This document shows, piece after piece, positions 8,237-16,444 of a DNA stretch of 64,000 bases. The first letter of the stretch is position 1; every line of letters begins with the position of its first letter. A program made the translations under genes and the position numbers. Location: contig JAEWMS010000024.1 in assembly GCA_023393115.1 (NCBI GenBank), positions 1 through 64,000 on the forward strand, read 5' to 3'. A model generated the notes under the pieces. The model searched no databases and had not been told where the DNA came from. It saw only the letters and a list, made by a program, of their open reading frames with translations. The stretch is from Bacillota bacterium (GTDB lineage Bacteria; Bacillota; Clostridia; Acetivibrionales; DSM-1351).

Positions 8237-8839
8237 TTGTTGAATATCATTTCTTTATGTCTTTTTTTTATCTTTTTTATTTCATACTTGCTGAAATTGG
8301 TTATTCTTTATAAGCGTAATGGAATTAAGGCAAATGTACTTGCCAAAAAAGGCAAGAGTGCGGAGATTAGCAGTGCAGAGAGGTTTGTGAGTATATCAAC
8401 CTTCATATGGGGAGTTCTATGGCTTTTTTTTTCAATACTGGGTTCTAAGGCAGACCAATTCATTATTTTTGGAACAAAGTTCAGTTCGGTACGATACTTA
8501 GGTATCATTGTTACTGCTATTGGAGGAGCAATATTCATTACTGCCATGCTTTCAATGAGAACATCCTGGCGTGTTGGGATTGATAAAACTACTCAAACGA
8601 AACTTGTTTCCTCGGGTATATACAAGTATAGCAGGAACCCCGCCTTTGTTGGATTTGATTTTATGTTTATAGGCTTTGCTCTTATGTACCCCAATTTACT
8701 GACGCTAGCAGTTGCAATCTTAAATATGGCTGCTATACATAAGCTCATTCTACAAGAGGAAAAACATTTAGAGGCTGTTTTTGGGCAGGAGTATCAAAAA
8801 TTCAAGGATTCGACCCCAAGATATATTTTATTAAAGTGA
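8237..8839 (+). CDS. Isoprenylcysteine methyltransferase (ICMT/PEMT)-like membrane protein
   Basis: A 200-residue membrane protein with about five helices. The C-terminal half has the family motifs: GIYKYSRNPAFVGFDFMFIG (the conserved RNPxY/F-type turn) and a distal EEKHLEAVFGQEYQKF, which matches the SAM-binding E-E-x-x-L...FG-x-x-Y-x-x-Y/F pattern. Bacterial members methylate unknown lipids or small molecules, or lack a known substrate. The start is TTG at 8237 (a TTG at 8240 is equally possible) behind GAAGGGAGAGGG. Its promoter carries a strong palindrome, so expression is tightly controlled. Monocistronic. Confidence 0.8.
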   Translation: MLNIISLCLFFIFFISYLLKLVILYKRNGIKANVLAKKGKSAEISSAERFVSISTFIWGVLWLFFSILGSKADQFIIFGTKFSSVRYLGIIVTAIGGAIFITAMLSMRTSWRVGIDKTTQTKLVSSGIYKYSRNPAFVGFDFMFIGFALMYPNLLTLAVAILNMAAIHKLILQEEKHLEAVFGQEYQKFKDSTPRYILLK

Positions 8840-8895
8840 GGTTTAGAATGGAAAGTTATTGTGAGAAAAGTTAAATTTTAATATAAAATGTAGAT

Positions 8896-8917
8896 GCAGA
8901 ATTATTAGAGGTTCTGC
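8896..8917 (+). terminator. Hairpin terminator
   Basis: GCAGAA / TTCTGC stem with a 10-base loop followed by TTTATATTATTT, about 55 bases after the ICMT-like gene. Confidence 0.7.
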
Positions 8918-9095
8918 TTTTATATTATTTGTATATCTGACTATTTTATAGACAAATTTTATAAAAAAAGCCAAACATTGAAAATTATGATAAAATATTA
9001 ATAAATAAATTGGAGCATTAACTAATAATGGAAAGTACGAACAGGCATTAGAGTTATTTAACAAGGCAATAAAATGCTATGACCAATCAATAAAG

Positions 9096-9509
9096 TTGGA
9101 TCCTACCAATGCCAAAGCATATTTCAATAAAGGAGCTGATCATTACAGGCTTGAAGAATATAGTGAAGCTATTGCCTGCAGTGAAAAAGCTCTTAAGCTA
9201 GATCCCAATTATGCTGATGCATATAACCTGAAAGGCGTTTCATTATCAGCCGAAGGAGAATTGGAAGAAGCCATCGAGTGCTATAAAAATGCAATAAAGT
9301 ATGATGCTGAAAACGCAGTCGCATACTATAACTGCAGTATAGCATATAGTGTACTGGGTTATGAGGAGGAAGCAATAACATATCTTAAAGCTGCTTGTGA
9401 ATTGAATAACAGCTATAGGGAATCGGCTGCCGCTGAAGCCGAAGTCTCAGGAGGTTTGTTTGATAGTATTAAAGCTTCCAATGAATTTAAGGCAATAATT
9501 AACCAATAA
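9096..9509 (+). CDS. TPR-repeat protein, 5' end uncertain
   Basis: Tetratricopeptide repeats are clear: LDPTNAKAYFNKGADHYRLE, LDPNYADAYNLKGVSLSAEG and AENAVAYYNCSIAYSVLGYE, with the usual A/G/Y/P spacing. TPRs mediate protein-protein contacts; the partner is unknown. The frame stays open upstream to about 9009 and encodes another half repeat (GKYEQALELFNKAI) but without an ATG, GTG or TTG before it, so either an unusual start is used or the gene lost its 5' end. The listed start is a TTG at 9096. The gene could be a decaying copy. Confidence 0.6.
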   Translation: MDPTNAKAYFNKGADHYRLEEYSEAIACSEKALKLDPNYADAYNLKGVSLSAEGELEEAIECYKNAIKYDAENAVAYYNCSIAYSVLGYEEEAITYLKAACELNNSYRESAAAEAEVSGGLFDSIKASNEFKAIINQ

Positions 9510-9549
9510 AGAAATATAATAATTACAGAGGACTTTCGGAGGTTGTTTT

Positions 9550-9852
9550 GTGAGAAAGAAAATAATTTATTTGTTTGTACTGGTTACTTTACTTACCATT
9601 ACATTGACAGGCTGTGTACCCGGCGACGGTTCCTATTCGGCTGCCAAGCCTGCAGGCTTCTTATGGGGTATCTGGCATGGATGGATAGCTCCAATATCGC
9701 TGATTTGGGGACTTTTTGACAAGAGCATAAGGATATACGAAACTGCCAATACAGGCTGGTGGTATGATTTTGGCTTTTATATGGCGATAATAAGCGGCTT
9801 TGGCGGTTTATCCCTATTTAGAAAAAATAAATGCGACAAGAAAGACAACTAG
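9550..9852 (+). CDS. Small lipoprotein with membrane segments
   Basis: A 100-residue protein with a lipoprotein signal peptide (KKIIYLFVLVTLLTITLTGC; the last Cys is the lipidation site). After it come a hydrophobic aromatic-rich segment (FLWGIWHGWIAPISLIWGLF) and a second membrane segment (DFGFYMAIISGFGGLSLF), ending in a Lys/Asp-rich tail. I recognise the type as a conserved small hypothetical protein but not its function. Start GTG is behind TCGGAGGTTGTTTT. It is followed by the long palindrome at 9869. Confidence 0.8.
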   Translation: MRKKIIYLFVLVTLLTITLTGCVPGDGSYSAAKPAGFLWGIWHGWIAPISLIWGLFDKSIRIYETANTGWWYDFGFYMAIISGFGGLSLFRKNKCDKKDN

Positions 9853-9868
9853 ATGTTATAAAAAAAAT

Positions 9869-10002
9869 AAATCAATGCTCCCATACTAAACCAAAAAACA
9901 GGTAGCACACGAAATTGAAAATCAAATTTTCGAATACGCAAATCTGATTTTCAATTTCTACCATGCTTCCCTGTTTTTTTGTTTGTACTCGCGCATTGAT
10001 TT
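9869..10002. repeat. 134-bp imperfect palindrome
   Basis: The left arm (9869-9928) and right arm (9939-10002) are imperfect reverse complements over about 60 bases. The outer ends AAATCAATGC / GCATTGATTT, the middle AAAAAACAGG / CCTGTTTTTTT and the inner GAAATTGAAAATCA / TGATTTTCAATTTC all match, with a loop of about ten bases. It could be a strong terminator for the small lipoprotein gene or a MITE-like element; no target-site duplication is obvious. Confidence 0.75.
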
Positions 10003-10098
10003 ACAGCTTCTTTTCCAAAATTTGTTATCTTTTTTTATGACTATATTTAACTCTTATAGCTCAAACTAACAATTAATGATTGGCTCATGGAGGTTAAT

Positions 10099-11673
10099 AT
10101 GTATAAAACTCTGCGAAAAAAGAAGCTTGAAGAAGCCCAACAGAAAGAACAATTAAAAACTGAAAGCAATAAAACGCTGACAAAATCCCTGGACGATAAT
10201 ATAGCGATTTTTAAAAGTGTGTTTTTGGATGATCAGACAGTTAAATATAGGGTATTTCAGAATAAACATCTGAATGCTGCCAGGTGCTGCACAATTTACT
10301 TGGACGGTATGGCGAATTCCGAAATAATAAATGAAAATATAATAGAGCCTGTACTCCGGGAGGATTTTACCGAAAATATCTCCGGTGAAAGCCTAATGGA
10401 GGAATTAAGGTATAAAGTTCTTGTTGCCAATAACATAGCTATATCCGATAACCTAAATACTATTGCAGCTGCGCTGTTTGCGGGTGATACAGTATTTTTG
10501 CTTGAAGCTTGTAAAATGGCACTGCTTATCAGTTCAAAGGGGTGGGAATCACGAGCGGTTACTGAACCGGAGTCTGCACGAGTTGTACGTGGTCCCAGAG
10601 AAGGCTTTACAGAATCCATAATGACAAACATTTCTTTGATAAGGAGAAAAATCAAAAGTCATGAGCTTAAATTTAAGTTTAAGGAAATTGGTGAAAGGAC
10701 CCATACAAAAACCTGTATTTGCTACATCGATGATATTGTTTCAAAGGGTATTTTGAAGGAGTTGGAAAAGCGCCTGGATGAGATTGATATAGATGGTATA
10801 ATTGATTCCGGATATATTCAGGAGCTAATTCGAGATGCTCCCTTTTCACCCTTTGAGACTGTAGGCCATACTGAAAGGCCAGATGTTGTTGCAGGGAAAC
10901 TTTTAGAAGGCAGGATTGCTATAATTGTTGACGGAAGCCCGGTTGTACTAACGGTTCCATTTATTCTCGCTGAAACTATTCAGTCGAATGAAGATTATTA
11001 TAATAACTATATATATGCATCTTTCAACAGAATTTTAAGAGGGGTGTCAATCATTATGGCAGTAAGTGTTCCGTCAATATTTCTGGCTATTGTAACTTAT
11101 CATCAGGAAATGATACCTACACCATTACTTTTGAGCATTTCGGCTTCCAGAGAAGGTGTTCCTGTCCCTACGGTTTTAAGTATGTTTGTTATGCTTTTAA
11201 TCTTTGATATATTAAGGGAGGTAGGAAACAGAATGCCGGCGCCAATCGGCCAGGCAGTAAACATTGTTGGTACCCTTGTACTGGGCGAGGCAGCAGTTCA
11301 AGCGAGGCTGGTAAGTGCACCGATAATTATTATCGCAGCTTTTACAGGTATTGTAACCTTAATGAATATTAACTTAATTGGTTCTACTATTATTGTTCGA
11401 ACACTATTATTACTAGCTTCCGCTTTAATTGGAATATACGGTTCTATATTCGGTTTTACAGCATCAGTGCTGCACCTTATGAGTTTAAAGTCCTTCGGAG
11501 TACCCTACACCCTTAATATAGCTTCAGTAAAAAATCATAACGGACAAGATTTCTGGGTTCGAGCTCCTTGGTGGTTTATGACCTTGAGGCCGAAAATTAT
11601 TGCCGTCAGGAACTTGGTTCGACAGACATCAAAGATAGCTGTGCAATCAACAAAAAAGATAAAGGAAAAATAG
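10099..11673 (+). CDS. Spore germinant receptor subunit A (GerA family)
   Basis: GerA/GerKA-type integral membrane subunit, about 524 residues. It has an N-terminal cytoplasmic domain (LDDNIAIFKSVFLDDQTVKYR), the conserved ARVVRGPREGFTESIMTNIS loop and RDAPFSPFETVGHTERPDVV, then four to six membrane helices from about 330 (ILRGVSIIMAVSVPSIFLAI, PLLLSISASREGVPVPT). The A subunit forms the ion-conducting oligomer of the receptor in the inner spore membrane. ATG at 10099 follows GGAGG and is preferred to the in-frame ATG at 10087. First gene of an A-C-D-B operon. A forespore sigma factor is expected but I could not define its promoter. Confidence 0.95.
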   Translation: MYKTLRKKKLEEAQQKEQLKTESNKTLTKSLDDNIAIFKSVFLDDQTVKYRVFQNKHLNAARCCTIYLDGMANSEIINENIIEPVLREDFTENISGESLMEELRYKVLVANNIAISDNLNTIAAALFAGDTVFLLEACKMALLISSKGWESRAVTEPESARVVRGPREGFTESIMTNISLIRRKIKSHELKFKFKEIGERTHTKTCICYIDDIVSKGILKELEKRLDEIDIDGIIDSGYIQELIRDAPFSPFETVGHTERPDVVAGKLLEGRIAIIVDGSPVVLTVPFILAETIQSNEDYYNNYIYASFNRILRGVSIIMAVSVPSIFLAIVTYHQEMIPTPLLLSISASREGVPVPTVLSMFVMLLIFDILREVGNRMPAPIGQAVNIVGTLVLGEAAVQARLVSAPIIIIAAFTGIVTLMNINLIGSTIIVRTLLLLASALIGIYGSIFGFTASVLHLMSLKSFGVPYTLNIASVKNHNGQDFWVRAPWWFMTLRPKIIAVRNLVRQTSKIAVQSTKKIKEK

Positions 11674-11674
11674 T

Positions 11675-12835
11675 ATGCTTAGAAAAGTTAACTCTGTGTT
11701 TCTTTGTATAGTTATTTTAATAAATTCTATATTGTTTACTAGTTGTTGGAATTACAGAGAAGTAGATAGTATGGCTATTGTTTCGGGAGCTGCTATAGAT
11801 ATTGGGGAACATGCCAGGTATAAATTAACGGTTGAAATAGTAAAGCTATCGGGGGGGAGCGATGTTAAAGCTGAATCTAAGCTTATATCGTCAGAGGGGG
11901 ATACAATGTTTGACTGTGTCAGAAATGCTATTGCTGTATCAGGGAGAAAGCTTTACTGGAGTCATAACAAATTTCTGATAGTAAGTAAGGAACTTGCACA
12001 GAAGGGTGTATTGGACATGATCGACTGGTTTATCAGGGATGCTGAAACCAGAGGCGATATTCATATATTGGTTTCCACCGAAAATACTGCTGAGGAAATT
12101 TTTAATGGCGATGAAATAACCCAAGCTATAAAATCTTTTAGTATTAATGATGTGGTAAAAAACGAGGAAGATTTGTCAAAAGCGCCTAAAACAGAAATGT
12201 GGGAGTTCGCAAATAATATGGCTGGAGTGGGTATAAGCGCAAGCGCTCCCACAATTAGATTAAAGGAGACCGATAAGGGTAAAATACCGTCAGTTGGTGG
12301 AATGGCTGTTTTTAAAGGGGATAAGTTGATTGGATTTTTAAGTGAAGAAGAGACTAAAGATGTTCTCTTCATCCAAAATAATATTAAAGGAGGACTTATT
12401 GGTCTAATAATAAAACAAAACGAAAAAGAGATTCCCGTTGCATTGGAAATATTCAAAAGCAAGACAAGAGTTAAACCGATCATAAAAAAAGACAATATAA
12501 AGTTTAATATATATATTGAAATTACCGTGTCACTTTCAGAGCTGGGTGCAAGTATTAACCTTATTGATGAAAATGGGCGCCAGGAGCTAATTAAAATAGC
12601 AGAAACGACTCTAAAGAAAAGAACTGAAAATACTGTCAGGAAGATACAAAAGGAACTTGGAGTGGATATACTGGGCTTCGGCGAGAAAATCTATGAGGAT
12701 AACAATAAAGCTTGGAAAAAAGTCGAAAATAATTGGTATGGCAATTTTAAGAATGTGCAAGTAAATGTTACAGCAAAGATTCATATAAAAAACACGTCTA
12801 TGCTATCAAAGCCATTGGAGGTTAAAGAAAAATAA
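11675..12835 (+). CDS. Spore germination lipoprotein, Ger(x)C family
   Basis: A 386-residue GerC-type lipoprotein: signal peptide and lipobox SILFTSC (Cys is the lipidated residue) followed by the family hallmark WNYREVDSMAIVSGAAID. C-terminal features such as ELGVDILGFGEKIYEDNNKAW are also typical. It is anchored on the outer face of the inner spore membrane and binds the A and B subunits. It starts one base after the A gene stops and lies three bases before the next small gene, so all are co-transcribed. Confidence 0.96.
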   Translation: MLRKVNSVFLCIVILINSILFTSCWNYREVDSMAIVSGAAIDIGEHARYKLTVEIVKLSGGSDVKAESKLISSEGDTMFDCVRNAIAVSGRKLYWSHNKFLIVSKELAQKGVLDMIDWFIRDAETRGDIHILVSTENTAEEIFNGDEITQAIKSFSINDVVKNEEDLSKAPKTEMWEFANNMAGVGISASAPTIRLKETDKGKIPSVGGMAVFKGDKLIGFLSEEETKDVLFIQNNIKGGLIGLIIKQNEKEIPVALEIFKSKTRVKPIIKKDNIKFNIYIEITVSLSELGASINLIDENGRQELIKIAETTLKKRTENTVRKIQKELGVDILGFGEKIYEDNNKAWKKVENNWYGNFKNVQVNVTAKIHIKNTSMLSKPLEVKEK

Positions 12836-12838
12836 ACT

Positions 12839-13042
12839 ATGTTTGTTATTACATTTTTAGCATATGCTGTACTCGCAGTTTATGAGTTTGTACCCCTGTA
12901 TAAGGAGAAGCTATGGAGTGACATGGTGTTGGACGCAGTTTTGTGGGTGCTTTCATTAACAATTGCCATGTTGTTAAGCTTTAATGTTCAACTTACCGGC
13001 CCTCAAGATCTGATCAAGGAATTCATAAGCTATTTTGTATAA
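12839..13042 (+). CDS. Small two-helix germination receptor D-type subunit
   Basis: A 67-residue protein with two membrane helices (FVITFLAYAVLAVYEFVPLY and VLDAVLWVLSLTIAMLLSF) between the C and B subunit genes. Small two-helix proteins of this size are known in germinant receptor operons as D subunits that modulate receptor sensitivity. It overlaps the GerB-type reading frame region and starts three bases after gerC. Assignment rests on size, topology and operon position rather than sequence motif. Confidence 0.7.
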   Translation: MFVITFLAYAVLAVYEFVPLYKEKLWSDMVLDAVLWVLSLTIAMLLSFNVQLTGPQDLIKEFISYFV

Positions 13043-13055
13043 AGGTGGGTTATCT

Positions 13056-14162
13056 ATGAATAAGGAACAAATAAACGACAAGGAAGCAATTTGCTTGTTA
13101 ACTGTTTTTATAGTAGGAAGTACACTTATTATCGGTATAGGCGGAGAGGTTAATAATGATAAGTGGATTACGGGTATAATAGGTCTGTTTCTTGCGATGC
13201 CCATCGTACTTATTTACGCCAGACTACAGTCCATTTTTCAGGGACAGGATATATTTGATATCCTTAAAGTACTTTTTGGTAGAATTGGAGGCAGGATTAT
13301 ATCACTAATATACGTTTGGTACGCGCTCCATTTAGGTTCATTGGTTACGCGAAACTTTGGGGAATTTGTTAATGTCGTAGCACTCCCCGAAACACCTATG
13401 TTAGTGCCAATGCTGGCTATTGGTATGCTTGCAGTATATGCTGTAAAATTAGGTATTGAGGTATTAGGCAGGCTCTGCTCTTATATGCTTCCGAATTTGC
13501 TAATAATATTAGTAACTGTATTATTACTGGGTATACCAGAAATGAAGTTCCATCATCTAAAGCCTATTCTTGCCAGCGGGTTTGCGCCATTGTTAAAGAG
13601 TGGATTTACCTCTTTTTCCTTTCCATTTGCCGAGACTGTACTTTTCTTGGGAGTCTTCTTTACACTCAAAACAAAGAAATCCCCTTATAAAGTATATTTT
13701 TCAGGATTAATCTTCGCCGGTACAATAATATTAATTACTACAATAAGAAATGTTTTATTATTGGGAGAACTGGGCTCAAGCCTGTATTTTCCGACCCACG
13801 TAGCTGTGGGCAGAATTACTGTAGGAGTGTTTCTACAGAGAATAGAGGTAGCTGTTGCCTTTGTTTTTGCTGTGGCATCCCTAATAAAGATCAGTATAAG
13901 TTTATTTGTAGCTGTAAAAGGATTATCTAAAATTTTTAATTTGAATGATTACAGGTCTGTTGTTATTCAAACAGGCTTACTTATGATTCTTTTTGCTCAG
14001 ATTTTATATGATGATATTATGTCAATGACAGACTGGGCAATGAAGATTTATCCATACTATGCCTTCCCCTTTCAGGTCATATTACCTATTGGAATCTGGA
14101 TTATGGCAGAAGTCAAAAAGAATAAAATCAATGTCGGTGCAGAGAATGCAAGTCAGTCTTAA
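13056..14162 (+). CDS. Spore germinant receptor subunit B (GerB/GerKB permease)
   Basis: A ten-helix member of the amino acid/polyamine/organocation superfamily, GerB branch, 368 residues. The start shows the family pattern KEAICLLTVFIVGSTLIIGI, with GEVNNDKWITGIIGLFLAMP and FTSFSFPFAETVLFLGVFF further on. The B subunit carries the germinant pocket and determines ligand specificity, which cannot be read from this sequence. The ATG at 13056 follows AAAGGTGGG; the longer open frame from 13035 would overlap the upstream gene. Last gene of the operon. Confidence 0.95.
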   Translation: MNKEQINDKEAICLLTVFIVGSTLIIGIGGEVNNDKWITGIIGLFLAMPIVLIYARLQSIFQGQDIFDILKVLFGRIGGRIISLIYVWYALHLGSLVTRNFGEFVNVVALPETPMLVPMLAIGMLAVYAVKLGIEVLGRLCSYMLPNLLIILVTVLLLGIPEMKFHHLKPILASGFAPLLKSGFTSFSFPFAETVLFLGVFFTLKTKKSPYKVYFSGLIFAGTIILITTIRNVLLLGELGSSLYFPTHVAVGRITVGVFLQRIEVAVAFVFAVASLIKISISLFVAVKGLSKIFNLNDYRSVVIQTGLLMILFAQILYDDIMSMTDWAMKIYPYYAFPFQVILPIGIWIMAEVKKNKINVGAENASQS

Positions 14163-14269
14163 GATAATTTTCGCTGATAACAATATCAGGAAATGTAATA
14201 TATATTTATAGTATCTACCGAACCATTTTCCATTTCACAGTGTATATTAATTGAATAACTTTGAAGGGA

Positions 14270-14821
14270 GTGATATCCACGACCGAATATATTACCAAGG
14301 AGCAAGCAACTGAGATTTACAATAAATACTCGGAATTTGTTTATAGGATTGCGTTGTTTATTATTAAATCAAAACCTCTGGCTGAAGATATAATGCAGGA
14401 TACCTTTATTCAGGTATTTAAAAAGTATCATCAGTATGATCTGAATAAACCTATCGAACCATGGATATACAGGATAACGGTTAATACTGCAAGAAATCTG
14501 CTTAGAAAGCAAAAATGGCTAGGGTTTTTCAGAAACATTCCGGAACAGGAATGTAACGAGCCTGTTGATGTAGCTTTTCTATTGGAACAGGAGAAGCAAC
14601 AGTTATGGCAAGCAATAAATGGGCTCTCCCACAAGAGTAGGGAAGTCATCGTACTTCATTTTTATTTGGGAATGAAGTTGAATGAAGTTGCCGGAATATT
14701 GAATATTCCGGTGGGTACGTGTAAATCCAGATTGAATTCTGCTCTGAATGTCTTGCGAAAGCATTATTCTAAAGAAAGGTCAAGTGAATTAATAGGAGGG
14801 GAGTATAATGAAGCAATATGA
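14270..14821 (+). CDS. ECF-family RNA polymerase sigma factor
   Basis: A sigma-70 ECF protein of about 183 residues with region 2 (YRIALFIIKSKPLAEDIMQD followed by TFIQVFKKYHQYD and PWIYRITVNTARNLLR) and region 4 (LSHKSREVIVLHFYLGMKLN, EVAGILNIPVGTCKSRL). The start is uncertain: the frame begins with TTG at 14261, and GTG at 14270 is used here although GAAGGGAG directly abuts it. Its stop overlaps the next gene by 14 bases, the usual arrangement for a sigma factor and its membrane anti-sigma or target. Confidence 0.9.
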   Translation: MISTTEYITKEQATEIYNKYSEFVYRIALFIIKSKPLAEDIMQDTFIQVFKKYHQYDLNKPIEPWIYRITVNTARNLLRKQKWLGFFRNIPEQECNEPVDVAFLLEQEKQQLWQAINGLSHKSREVIVLHFYLGMKLNEVAGILNIPVGTCKSRLNSALNVLRKHYSKERSSELIGGEYNEAI

Positions 14822-15797
14822 TACAGGCGTAACTGAAACCATTAGAGAAGTAATGGATAAGCAGATTCCAACCAATACCTTTAATCAAATATGGATCAAA
14901 AGTAACATAAGAAATACCAGACACAGTAATTTTTCAAAAGCTCGTGCGATACCACTCATTGTTATAATAGCATGCATCATGATGTTTGCCGTTGGTTTTG
15001 CAAGCTACCAATTGGCGATAAATACTGACAAAATAGATTATCCCTTTGTTAATGATTCAGAAGTTATAGGGAAATGGAAGGCAGTCGATTTGGTTGAGAG
15101 CATTAATGCTTTTTCTCCGGAGGAAAAAAGTTGGACAGGTGAATCACTCATTAAGGAGCTTGTATTTATTAAGGATGGTAGGATGCTAACATCCTTTGAA
15201 GCTGGAAATGGAAAGTTGGCAGAGTCTGTAACAATCTGGACCAAGGGTAAGGTACTTAACAAACAGGAGAAAACCGACAGCAGTTACAGTATTAAAACTA
15301 TTAACGGAAAGCAGTATCTGTTTTTCCAGTGGAAGAACGGCGATTATATTTTTAGAAATGCTACCCCGTACTACTACGTTCTTGAAAAAATTGATAGTCT
15401 TGATTACTCTGATTATGTATTAGAAGCAGTAGAAGATAAAGTGGACTATGCTTTTGAGAATGATCTCGAAATGCTTGGCGATTGGGAAAGTGTCGATTTT
15501 GTTAAGGAAATTGGCGACTTTGACCCGGCCTCTAAGTACTGGTTTGACGAATTATACTTGAAAAAAATTGAGATTATGGATAATGGAAAAGTTAATATTA
15601 AATGTGACGGGAACTATTTGGGGTCTGGAAATTATTGGACCAAAGGATTGTTAATAAGTAAGGTTAATAAAACTGCAAGCAAAGTAGTTATAAAGGAAAT
15701 TAACAATGGTACTTATATGTTCTATGAGTGGAAGAGCGGAGACTATAGCTTTAGGGGTATGAAACCGTACTATTACGTGCTTAAAAAGGTTGATTAA
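14808..15797 (+). CDS. Membrane-anchored protein with two tandem extracytoplasmic repeats (candidate anti-sigma)
   Basis: A 329-residue protein: cytoplasmic N-terminus of about 47 residues, one membrane helix (48-68, IPLIVIIACIMMFAVGFASY), then two homologous repeats of about 120 residues. Repeat one begins DKIDYPFVNDSEVIGKWKAV and ends GDYIFRNATPYYYVLEKID; repeat two begins DKVDYAFENDLEMLGDWESV and ends GDYSFRGMKPYYYVLKKVD. The repeat looks like a small beta-barrel (lipocalin-like) sensor domain seen in clostridial signalling proteins. Overlap with the sigma gene suggests it is the cognate anti-sigma factor, but no zinc-finger anti-sigma motif is visible. Confidence 0.75.
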   Translation: MKQYDTGVTETIREVMDKQIPTNTFNQIWIKSNIRNTRHSNFSKARAIPLIVIIACIMMFAVGFASYQLAINTDKIDYPFVNDSEVIGKWKAVDLVESINAFSPEEKSWTGESLIKELVFIKDGRMLTSFEAGNGKLAESVTIWTKGKVLNKQEKTDSSYSIKTINGKQYLFFQWKNGDYIFRNATPYYYVLEKIDSLDYSDYVLEAVEDKVDYAFENDLEMLGDWESVDFVKEIGDFDPASKYWFDELYLKKIEIMDNGKVNIKCDGNYLGSGNYWTKGLLISKVNKTASKVVIKEINNGTYMFYEWKSGDYSFRGMKPYYYVLKKVD

Positions 15798-15936
15798 TTC
15801 TTCATTACTGGACTTCGCTCCTTGACAATTTGCATATTTTCTTCCCATCTAGGCCAAATTAAATTAAGAAATAATAGTTTTGTGTCTTTTCATTACTATT
15901 TGTGTACTCGCTATGCGCGTAGATGGGAGATTAATT

Positions 15937-16398
15937 ATGGAGATAGCAACAGGATACTTTATTAGCAGGGCACCTGCCATAGAGGCTGCAAGGCTTTTAG
16001 GGAGGCAGGGTTTTAAAATTGAAGTTCTGGGACATCAAAATCAGGAGGATTTCCGTGAAAGACAGGTTGCCAACGACCATGAAGATGATCTGGAGGTTCC
16101 GTACTTTGGATTTATGAGTGGTAATACCGGGGCGGTATCAGGGATTAATGGCTATATGATAGCCGGAACCGGGCCACTGGTGGCTGCTCGCCCTATTGTC
16201 AGCCTTGTTAACGGAAATATCGGAAATGATTTCAGAGAGATTATGAGCAGTTGGGGAGTACCGGGTGATATTGAAAGGGAGATAAAATCCGTTATTAACT
16301 CGGGAAGCTCGGTCATACTGGTAGAATATGACTCAAAAGATCAGGCTTTTGTCAGTGCAACGTTAAAAAAGCAGGGAGCACAAAACATTCATATTTAG
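15937..16398 (+). CDS. Conserved hypothetical protein
   Basis: A 153-residue soluble protein with a beta-alpha start (EIATGYFISRAPAIEAARLL), a glycine-rich middle (FMSGNTGAVSGINGYMIAGT) and a C-terminal SGSSVILVEYDSKDQAFVSA segment. The layout resembles general-stress proteins in which a Gly-rich loop links two ferredoxin-like halves, but I cannot name a family. ATG at 15937 has GGGAGATTAATT before it; the open frame upstream to 15880 is not needed. The leader contains a short hairpin seen before two other genes in this window. Confidence 0.7.
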   Translation: MEIATGYFISRAPAIEAARLLGRQGFKIEVLGHQNQEDFRERQVANDHEDDLEVPYFGFMSGNTGAVSGINGYMIAGTGPLVAARPIVSLVNGNIGNDFREIMSSWGVPGDIEREIKSVINSGSSVILVEYDSKDQAFVSATLKKQGAQNIHI

Positions 16399-16417
16399 AA
16401 GGCGTAAACGTGCATAT

Positions 16418-16444
16418 AAACCCTGAGGCCCCGGCTTCAGGGTT
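16418..16444. terminator. Bidirectional hairpin
   Basis: AACCCTGA / TTCAGGGTT stem between convergent genes, positioned to serve both. Confidence 0.65.

Noticed and set aside
9853..10086. CRISPR-like or tRNA-like structure in the palindrome
   Set aside because: There are no spaced repeats; it is a single large inverted repeat.
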